From a virus: a DNA stretch of 20,302 nucleotides. Each line of letters opens with the position of its first letter. The first letter of the stretch is position 1. A model generated the notes under the pieces. That model made no database searches and was not told where the DNA came from. It saw only the letters and a program-made list of their open reading frames with translations. A program made the position numbers and the translations under genes. Positions 1 to 7,900 of this stretch are shown here, piece by piece. The DNA lies in IMG/VR virus record IMGVR_UViG_3300025886_000202, positions 1-20,302 of that record. One strand, written 5' to 3'.

Positions 1-2463
1 GTTGTTTATTGTTGTCCAATCAGTATCCGTATCAAACGTGCCATTCGTCACCAACTCATTACCAACCAAGTCAGTGTCGTCGGTGTCAGACAGGAAGGCA
101 CCCTTGATGTCGCCGTTCATCCAGCCTGTGTTGTATGTGGAGGTGGTGTAGGCGACTTTTTCAGTGTCAAAAAAGGCTAGCCCGTTGATGCCGCCGTGCG
201 TGCCACCATCAAGACCCTTGCCATAATCACTCAATAGCTTCAAGTCAGAAGCATTAGTGGTGCTATTCAAGTATAAAACGGCAGAACCTTTGCTATACCC
301 ATTGCCTTCTGAAATATCAGTGCTTGGTAGGTCAAAAACATGAACGAACCTATTCCGTGTTGCGACCGCATCGTGGGAGACTACAATTTGATTGATGCCG
401 TTGAAAGCTATAATGCCACAGGCTCCATGGTTTGCCCAAGTAATATCATACACAGCACCACTGTCAGTAATAACACTCACGCCACCATCCGTTGCCACTG
501 CAATAGTAGGCACAGGAAGCCCAGTAGCTGCATCAATAGGGGCGTTGGGTAGCACGGTCATGGCGACGTCGTTGACCACGCCGTTTACCAAAGCAACCCC
601 TGCGTCAACAATAGCAACTACAGCATCGTGGTCGTTTCTCAAACTTACTGTAAGGCCAGCTCCTCTTACGCCCGCTACAGAATATCGCTGAACCGTATCT
701 TCAATAAACCGAGCAGCATAGACCCCTGTATAAGTTGTCCCAGACCCCTCAATTCCAAAGCAGAGAACACCATTTTGCATTACTACAGATGTGGCATTTC
801 GGCCCGTGCGCCATATCTCCACCCCAGAACCTACACCAGCATTAAACACCACCCACATCGGCAGACTTGGATCATCACCATCGTAGATCGTGACCTTAGT
901 AGTCTCAGCCACAATCACAGCAACCGCAGGGAACTCACGACGAGAACCACGAGTAGCAGTGTTCAAGGTCTCCTGATACCAGCTTGTGTGCTGGGTGCGC
1001 TTACGCCATGCACCACCGTCACTGTCCTTGCTGGTGTCATACACGAATACGTCTACGGCTGTGACGCCTTTAGTTTCAGCAATAACGTCCAAGTCATAGC
1101 CAGCAATGCCAGCGGCACTAGAGGCGGCAGCGGCGGCGCTTGTTGCAGCATTTGAGCTATATGTTAAGGCATTGGCCTCTGACGTATCAGCATTAGCCTC
1201 AGAGGTGCTTGCAGCAGATGCCGATGCAGCAGCTTCCCCAGCCTTAGTCGTAGCCGTCCCAGCGTCAGTCGATGCAGATGCAGCAGAGCTTGCAGCATTA
1301 GTTTCACTGGTAGCAGCGTTTGTTTCAGCGGTTTCAGCCGCAGTTTGCGCAGCTTCGGCAGCGGTCTGTGCTGTCTCAGCATTGGTCTCTGCGGTCTCAG
1401 CAGCAGCCTGCGCAGCAACACTAGCCACCTTAGATGTTTCACTAGCAGTGGCGCTGTTAGCACTATTGGTGGCGCTAGTAGCGGCATCATTCTTACTGGC
1501 TAAAGCAGATGCAGCATTCGCACTCGCATTCTGAATGTCAGTAATGTTTGTTGCGTTAGTATTGATCGATGCAATGTTTGTTGCGTTTGTATTTACATTA
1601 GCAATGTCTGTCGCAACAGTGTTCACGTTTGTAATAGATGTTGCCACGGTCCCAATGTCAGCACCGTCAGCAGCAACAGTATTAATATTAGACGCATTTC
1701 CAGCAACAGAAGTTACGTTGCCGCTGATACCAGAAACAGTTGTAACATCAGACGATATACCTGCGACAGTACCAATGTCAGATCCATCAGCCGCAACAGT
1801 CGTAACATCAGCGCTAATACCAGCAACCGTGGAGACGTTTCCAGATATGCCCGATACCGTTGTCACATCTGTGCGGATCGTATTGACGTTTGTAATAGCG
1901 TCAGTCGCAACCGTACCGTCCTGGATCTCTGCCAAAGTCTTAATGTCAGCAGAGATATTTGCTAGTGAATCGACATCAGCAATCTCTGGACCTGGCTCTG
2001 GATCACCCGTAGTAGCATTAAACCCAAGAACTGTACCTTTGCGATCATCCTTCAGGGGAAGCTCTAGGTCAGTAAACACATCACCAGGGTTCACAAACAA
2101 ACCACGCCCAAGTTTCTCATCGAGCTGTTGGGTCATAATCACGTTACTGTCTAGCTGTTCGTTTAAGCTAGAAGCCAGAAGATCCCCGGCTGTAACAAAG
2201 TCTGTAGTCCGTGAAAGCTCACGACCACCAATGATTGTAAGAACGTCAGATGCTATGAGGGCAACAGTTAGAGTGATAGATCCCGTTCCATTCGCGTTAA
2301 TACTGACCGTGTAATCAGTGGTAAGCGTTAGCTCCGTAGTCCCCTTGAAGACTGCGATATCACCATCGACCAAGATGTTGAAAGTAAAGGCATATGGACC
2401 GGTTCCGGTATTGCCTGTGAACTGAACCCGGCGGGTTACTGGATTGATTGCGATATCACTCAT
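1..2463 (-). CDS. Tail fibre protein, T7 gp17-like N terminus (partial, 3' end outside window)
   Basis: Adhesin that anchors to the tail and recognises the host surface. The frame is open for 821 codons from the ATG at 2463 and leaves the window without a stop. Residues 1-85 match the T7 tail-fibre N-terminal domain: a MSDIAINPVTRR start, FTFNILVDGD, then a short beta-rich module ending near LTIIGGREL. Residues 181-310 are a decapeptide repeat, and about 355-452 are an alanine-rich heptad repeat, both expected to form a trimeric shaft. From about 455 comes a globular part (VDVFVYDTSKDSDGGAWRKR, then IYDGDDPSLPMW) of a kind I know from marine phage fibres. The last visible residues (LVTNGTFDTDTDW) look like the start of a repeated carbohydrate-binding-type module. 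The AAAGGA upstream is 13 bases from the ATG, a long spacing. It is the last structural gene seen, as in T7. The receptor is unknown. Confidence 0.9.
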   Translation of the reverse strand, partial: MSDIAINPVTRRVQFTGNTGTGPYAFTFNILVDGDIAVFKGTTELTLTTDYTVSINANGTGSITLTVALIASDVLTIIGGRELSRTTDFVTAGDLLASSLNEQLDSNVIMTQQLDEKLGRGLFVNPGDVFTDLELPLKDDRKGTVLGFNATTGDPEPGPEIADVDSLANISADIKTLAEIQDGTVATDAITNVNTIRTDVTTVSGISGNVSTVAGISADVTTVAADGSDIGTVAGISSDVTTVSGISGNVTSVAGNASNINTVAADGADIGTVATSITNVNTVATDIANVNTNATNIASINTNATNITDIQNASANAASALASKNDAATSATNSANSATASETSKVASVAAQAAAETAETNAETAQTAAEAAQTAAETAETNAATSETNAASSAASASTDAGTATTKAGEAAASASAASTSEANADTSEANALTYSSNAATSAAAAASSAAGIAGYDLDVIAETKGVTAVDVFVYDTSKDSDGGAWRKRTQHTSWYQETLNTATRGSRREFPAVAVIVAETTKVTIYDGDDPSLPMWVVFNAGVGSGVEIWRTGRNATSVVMQNGVLCFGIEGSGTTYTGVYAARFIEDTVQRYSVAGVRGAGLTVSLRNDHDAVVAIVDAGVALVNGVVNDVAMTVLPNAPIDAATGLPVPTIAVATDGGVSVITDSGAVYDITWANHGACGIIAFNGINQIVVSHDAVATRNRFVHVFDLPSTDISEGNGYSKGSAVLYLNSTTNASDLKLLSDYGKGLDGGTHGGINGLAFFDTEKVAYTTSTYNTGWMNGDIKGAFLSDTDDTDLVGNELVTNGTFDTDTDWTTINN
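1108..1401 (-). repeat. Fourteen alanine-rich heptad repeats in the fibre shaft
   Basis: Residues 355-452 of the fibre divide into fourteen seven-residue units that each begin with Ala, such as AETAETN, AETAQTA, AATSETN, ADTSEAN and ALTYSSN. Low-complexity Ala/Ser/Thr/Glu heptads of this kind are common in phage fibre shafts and are expected to form a trimeric coiled coil. They link the decapeptide region to the globular distal part. Confidence 0.8.
1534..1923 (-). repeat. Thirteen in-phase decapeptide (30-base) repeats in the fibre shaft
   Basis: Residues 181-310 of the fibre fall into units of exactly ten residues with the pattern xTVAxxxxx(V/I), for example TTVSGISGNV, STVAGISADV and GTVAGISSDV. 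Hydrophobic residues sit at positions 3, 6 and 10, giving 3-4-3 spacing. At DNA level this is a diverged 30-base periodicity. It is a coding repeat in the trimeric shaft and not a CRISPR array. Confidence 0.85.
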
Positions 2464-2481
2464 GTCGTTTTCCCGTTCCTT

Positions 2482-2503
2482 TGTTCACTCTATAGCAGAT
2501 TAA
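2482..2503 (-). promoter_or_regulatory. Possible phage-type promoter before the tail fibre gene
   Basis: The 46-base gap upstream of the fibre reads TTAATCTGCTATAGAGTGAA on the minus strand. The CTATAG core followed by purines resembles the initiation part of T7 and SP6 class promoters, and T7 also has a promoter just before gene 17. The upstream recognition part does not match T7 at the right spacing. CTATAG also occurs by chance inside genes in this window, so this is a weak call based on position. Confidence 0.2.
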
Positions 2504-2509
2504 TTCCAT

Positions 2510-4984
2510 TTACTCAAACACGTTTGACAGCTCTGGGGTTCTTTCGGGAAGGATGTCTCCCTGTGACCACCAGTATTTCTGACCGTATTGCGTTCTATAT
2601 TTGCTTGCGTTTCTACGCATCTTTGTGCGCGTATCAGAATCGACCCACAGTTTGCCCTGGTCAATAACCAATCTTTCAAGCCCAAGTCGTGCATACCATA
2701 AGCTAGATCCAGGGGTATATCGTCCGGCAAATCCTAGAAACTCACTAGCAGCATTACTGTCTTTACCTTGTGCGGCCTGTAGTATGTTGCCTACTGTTAG
2801 CTGAGAAACATCGTTTGCAAATCCTACTACGGGACCGGCAATGGTTTCAGCCAAACCGCCACCATACCTATTGACACTGCCAAACATAAAGTCGCCATAG
2901 ATACCGAGGCCACCACCCTGCATGAAAGCAGCGCCCCAAAACTCAGCGGTATTCATTGGCCGTGGGTCTCTACCCTTTGCCATTTCCTTTAGCTGCATCG
3001 CAAGAGCGCCCATAAGCGTTGTGCTTATCATTAGATCTGCAAAGTAAGCACCCTTCCCTCTGCCGGTAGGCTGGGCCAAGCCGCGCATGATGTGTGTATT
3101 TACCAGGGTAACACCAAAATTCTTATACATTGCAAAGGACCGTGTAAGCTCACCGGCTAATGTCCCAGGTTTGGCATCACCTGTGATCGCCACACGCCCA
3201 CGGAGAGAGCTACTAGGGACAGCAAAGTTAGTTTCTGTGTCAATCATTACAGATAGGTTTGTTGCTAAATCACGGGCCAGCTCTGGGTTTATATCGGTGC
3301 GAGCCTCGATGTCTTCAGCCCTTATGAACTTAGCCCCTTCGTAATCATACAAAGGCGTCTTCCGAATGATCTCCCACTTATCAGCCCCAATATTATAATG
3401 CTCCATGCTTTTCTGCATATTTGCAGGAAGATCCTTAAACTGTAAATTAACATTGTCAGCTAAGAATCCGAGGTACTCCATACCGAAAGACCATCTACCC
3501 GCCTGCGTCCACGGAGAAAGCAATGAAGCTCTCATAACAAAATCAGATATGCGCCTGGTAACTTCTGGCCCTGATATCTCCCCTACATACCGCATTTGCC
3601 CAGCAGCTAAGGTGGACCAGCCTTCAGCAGTAAGACCTAACCTAATTGCTGCGCGGCCCTTTTCCTCAAGAGAAAGCGGGTTCATAAACTCTAAATACTT
3701 TGAAATCATCTTAGTTTGGGGAAGGCCATTCATTGTCCTGGCTATCCGCCCAAAATTAGTATCGGTTATAGCGGCAATAGCTGCGCTACCAAGCTGGGCA
3801 GAGTGCAGAACATTCCTTGTGCCAGCCATAGTTGTCGCCAATACGCCGTCCACCGGTGCATTGTTTGTCCCTACCGTGGCTGAATACAGATCATCGAGAA
3901 ACGCATTTGCTTTTGATGCACTATTAATCTGCTTTGCGTCACCAGATAGACTGGCTTCCTTCGTAAGGGTGTCTTTCATAAATCGCAAAGTGGTCTTTGG
4001 ATCTGGACCCATCACCTCCATCAACGCAATGTCTCTGGACATATTATCGATATGGGCCATCATAACATCGAAAGCATTGGGATTTCCAAACGCCTCTTGG
4101 TACTTCATCCAGTTGTCAGCATCTTTAAATACAAGGAAGCGATGGTCCTGATGTCGTGAAGCAAAAGATTGATTGCCGGCAAAGCTCCCAGGTTTGTTTT
4201 TATTCTGACCGTTTGTCCGTATCGTTTCAAAAACATCCTCCAAAACAAGCTCAAGCTTTTGCTTAGAAAATGGCAGTCCCGTTTGCTCATCAATCATTTT
4301 ATTAACATCAAGCTTTGGAAGGATCGTATCTCGCCACGAAGTAAATCCAGCAGCAGCAACCGCAACAGAGTTATGGAATTGAGGCATACCCCAATCCTTG
4401 CGTTTCGGTATAGCACCACCAGCAGCGTTAAACCTTAACCTTAAATATTCAGCAGCTTCGGCCCAAGCTTCAGCCATTTGTCGCGCCGAAATATCATCGG
4501 TCGATCCTGGCTTGAATATCTCACTGATAACATTTTCTAACCTTGCCTTTTCCCGAGTCTCGCCAATAATGTTTCTTTTAAATGTTCCAAGAAACTGATC
4601 CATTTTTGCTGTGGCTCTGGATCGGACTGCGCTTTGCACCTGGGCGACACTGTTAAAACGAGATGTTACAGATTGCTCAAAAACATCAAACGTAGCTTTG
4701 TATTTATTTTGTTCGCCTGTAACAGCCGTTACGAATGTATCCATGTGCATTCGTATTTTTGTCCAGGTCTTAGCCTGTAACATTGCGCGGCGCTTCTTTT
4801 CCTTAGACATTTTCTTTATAGCCGCAGATGTATCTAAAGCAGCCTTAGAGCTGGCAGCAGCAAAACCCATTTGCTTGTTATACTGAACCTCAAGATCCCC
4901 AAAAAGGGTTTTGATCTCTTCAGCCTTTTCAGAAGAAAGCTCACCGGCAGCAACACCATCGTCAATACATTTTCTAAAACTCAT
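2510..4984 (-). CDS. Large internal virion protein, probable distal half of the gp16-type ejection protein
   Basis: An 824-residue protein whose ATG overlaps the stop of the preceding gene (ATGA, 4981-4984), so translation is probably coupled. It is mostly helical with many small residues. Residues 689-699 (QGGGLGIYGDF) and 758-772 (PGSSLWYARLGLERL), plus the C terminus at 791-824 (RNASKYRTQYGQKYWW, then ILPERTP), fit a C-terminal pattern I know from very large internal proteins of podoviruses and prophages. Residues about 655-675 are hydrophobic (STTLMGALAMQL). In T7 the cognate position is held by a single 1318-residue gp16, which leaves the head with the DNA and forms part of the channel through the envelope. 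Here that role seems shared with the 1305-residue neighbour. No enzymatic motif is visible. The family call is by context and C-terminal pattern. Confidence 0.65.
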   Translation of the reverse strand: MSFRKCIDDGVAAGELSSEKAEEIKTLFGDLEVQYNKQMGFAAASSKAALDTSAAIKKMSKEKKRRAMLQAKTWTKIRMHMDTFVTAVTGEQNKYKATFDVFEQSVTSRFNSVAQVQSAVRSRATAKMDQFLGTFKRNIIGETREKARLENVISEIFKPGSTDDISARQMAEAWAEAAEYLRLRFNAAGGAIPKRKDWGMPQFHNSVAVAAAGFTSWRDTILPKLDVNKMIDEQTGLPFSKQKLELVLEDVFETIRTNGQNKNKPGSFAGNQSFASRHQDHRFLVFKDADNWMKYQEAFGNPNAFDVMMAHIDNMSRDIALMEVMGPDPKTTLRFMKDTLTKEASLSGDAKQINSASKANAFLDDLYSATVGTNNAPVDGVLATTMAGTRNVLHSAQLGSAAIAAITDTNFGRIARTMNGLPQTKMISKYLEFMNPLSLEEKGRAAIRLGLTAEGWSTLAAGQMRYVGEISGPEVTRRISDFVMRASLLSPWTQAGRWSFGMEYLGFLADNVNLQFKDLPANMQKSMEHYNIGADKWEIIRKTPLYDYEGAKFIRAEDIEARTDINPELARDLATNLSVMIDTETNFAVPSSSLRGRVAITGDAKPGTLAGELTRSFAMYKNFGVTLVNTHIMRGLAQPTGRGKGAYFADLMISTTLMGALAMQLKEMAKGRDPRPMNTAEFWGAAFMQGGGLGIYGDFMFGSVNRYGGGLAETIAGPVVGFANDVSQLTVGNILQAAQGKDSNAASEFLGFAGRYTPGSSLWYARLGLERLVIDQGKLWVDSDTRTKMRRNASKYRTQYGQKYWWSQGDILPERTPELSNVFE

Positions 4985-7900
4985 ATCGTACAGAACTCCA
5001 ACCGTTTCATTACAGCGTCTTCTTCATCCATCATGGCACGAAGGTCTTTTATAGGCATTGAAACAGCCTCAAGCTCATTAGTATCTGGATTGAGCCTTTG
5101 ACCTACAGGAACTTCAAGATCCATATTGACATTTGCCGAAGCGATATCTAAATTGGAATCGGAGGTATCATCCATGAAATTATTTAGGTTCGACTTCGGC
5201 TCTATTGCAGCCATCGAAGGTCCACTTGGCATGATCTGGGATACAGAGGACGGTTGGTCTCCTGTAGGTGGTTCCAAGGAACTAGCTCGCGCTGTAGTAA
5301 CAGACGAAGGCTCTGAAGAAATCCCAGAGGACAAAGTTGAGTCTACACTGCTGGCGCGTGGCGCTCCTATCCCAAGCTTTTGAGCAAATGATTGGTCTAG
5401 CGTAGACGTAACAGCCCCATAGATCTCTATCATTTTTTGATTAGCGTCTGCTATTTCAACATCAGTTGAGTCTACACTTCTTAATATTTCATAGTAATCG
5501 TGACCAGATTTTTCAAAAAGTGTTGGATTTTCTTTTGCGTTGAGCATTCCAGGAGGCCAGATTTGAATTTCTCCTAATGACTTATCATCAAAGATAACCA
5601 TTATTTTTCTGTCAACGTATCCAGCCGGAGTAATTTTCCATCCCTCATCTACAAGATGAAATTTCTTAGACATGGCTTTAACAAAAGCGTCTGCCTCTTC
5701 TATAGTTGCTGCATTGATGCCAGTTCTGGCCGCATCAGTTAATCTGTTATATTTTCCGTTGTATTTGTCTCTAACTTTTTCTTCTATTCGTTTGAGTTTT
5801 TTGACCTTTGCTGGTTCAAATTCGATCCCCAAATCAGCAGCAGCTTGAGCCGCTGCTTTGTTCAGAGTTTCGTTGTTCTTTTTGGCTTTGCGGAATAACC
5901 CTAAACCCGTCTTAAACCTTTGACGTTCCAATAGTTTTTGAACAAAAATGTCAGCCTCATCTTGCCCAAGAGTCTCTGCAACGACATAGCGCATTTTATT
6001 TTTACCAAGCGCGTCTTGGTTTAGAATGCGATCTGCCGCTTTGCGAGATAACTCAGAAGCGTACTGAGCATCATCAATTATTTTGCCAGGCACTTCAGAC
6101 CAGCCTGCAGCTTTTGCAATTGAGTATGTAGAATTGCCATCTCGAACTGAGAAAGTTCCGTCACCATTATCTCTAAGAAGTAATGACCCGCGTTTTGGTA
6201 TTTCATTGTTTGCAGATTGAACCATGTAGCCAAGAGAGTTTACAACCCCTTTAGCCCTTACATTGACCGGAACAATGTCTTTCATAGCAACAAGAGTGTC
6301 GCCAGCTTCCATAGCCATATATGGTTGCCAATCTGGCTGGATCTTATCTTGCACCTCCTGAAGCGCGGATTGCATTTCAAGATCTGCCTGCGCCACCGCT
6401 GCTGGTGGCGTATCCACCTCATCAGCACCAAACATATCCGTTATAAGCTGACCGGTCTGTTGATCCGAGGCTGGCCCTGTAGGCTCATCAAATCCGTCTA
6501 GGATTGGCTCTTCAATTGAAGGTCGCGTGACCTCCGCTGTACCATCGATGCCGCGTCCAATGTCGCCAGCAGATATGCTTTGGAAATCGCCTGCGTCAAT
6601 TGATCGTCTGACAGCATCAAGGAATCCGTTTGTGGCTGGGCCATAGCTTCCTGTGTCCCTTGCTGTCTTTGCTGCATCATTGAGGGCGTCCGAGAGCGGC
6701 CCTTTGCGGTTTGCAAGCGCTTGGAGGAGCGTGATCGTTTGGGCATCTGTAGCCGCCTTTCTTTGATTTGCATCAGCCGCAAGGATGTTTCCTTCAGCCT
6801 CTAACCTTTCAGCGTTTCTTACAAGTGTTTCAAACGCAGCTTTATCTCTGCGCAACTCTTTATAAGCTCTGTCCAGAATTTTACCACGCTCGAAATAATA
6901 ACTCTCTGTCATTAGCTCTTCGCCAAACAAAGATATTTGAGTTACTTGCTCCGAAGGGGTTTCTTTTACCTGGCGAACTATAGCCTCAGCTTGGAATTTG
7001 TTTTCTGGGTTAGCTTTGGCAAGCACACTCATTGCTGCGTCTTGCAAGTCCTGATCGTCAATTAACCTACCTACAAATGCCGCATACTTAGCCGGTACAA
7101 CCCCGTTTACAACCATGCCAAATGAATTGTCACTTAAAGGCATTATGCCTCTAGCTTGCTGCACAAGCTCTGAATTTGGTGGCAAATCTGGAAGCCTAGA
7201 AGGATCTACACGCAAGACCTTTGCAGCATCAATTGCTGTACCGCTTCCCTCTACTATGTTTTTCAAAGCAGCGACCACGCGCATTTCTTCTGGCGTGATA
7301 CCGTCTACTTCTCTAAATGTGTATGCGTGTAGACTGATATCCTGAGACGGATCTTGAGCCATAATACGTTTAGCTAGTCCAAGGCGTTGGTGTCCATCTG
7401 CAATAACCTTTCGACCATCTGCATATTCATAAACACTAACAGTGCCAGCCCAATATGGGTTGAATGTCTGGACCCCTTGCAATCTTGCAGTAACGCCAAA
7501 CTCATCACCCTCTGCTTTGAATTGGAATGTTTCTGCATCAACGCCAATCTCAGAAGCCTTCACCATAGATATAAGGTTTACACCTTCAAGATTATTAACA
7601 TCCGCTACAACAGGGGAAGTCTTAGCCGCCTGTTTTTGTTTGTCTAAAATCTTTCCACGCTGTTTGCCTAGTCCATCTTGTATAGATTGTAACTCCTCAA
7701 CTTTAGACTGATTTAGTTTATTTTCAGATATTATATCTTTTATTATCTTACTGTCCTTTGTAAGACTTGGATCAGCATCATAAGCATCATTTAACCGATT
7801 TTGAATTTCAAGACCTTCTGCTTCAGCCGTTTTTAATTTGGCATTGTTTGCTTCCCATTTTTTATCCAATGCGTTTAATTCATCTCGTAATGGATCAACA

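Noticed and set aside
1106-1534. Plus-strand Ala/Val-rich open frame of 142 codons
   Set aside because: Antisense shadow of the alanine-rich heptads of the fibre; GC-type codon bias keeps the opposite strand open.
1534-1923. 30-base periodic repeat as a possible CRISPR array
   Set aside because: Units are contiguous, diverged and in frame within the fibre gene; there are no spacers and the period is explained by decapeptides.
1535-2314. Long plus-strand open frame of 259 codons
   Set aside because: It lies antisense to the tail fibre and its periodic Val/Thr/Pro pattern is the mirror of the decapeptide repeat; no ribosome site and no sensible protein.
2500-2730. Minus-strand open frame of 76 codons overlapping the end of the 824-residue gene
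   Set aside because: Different frame inside a well-supported gene; no ribosome site or recognisable content.
3405-4151. Plus-strand open frame of 248 codons
   Set aside because: Fully antisense to the 824-residue virion protein, no ribosome site, unusual composition, and no other gene on this strand.
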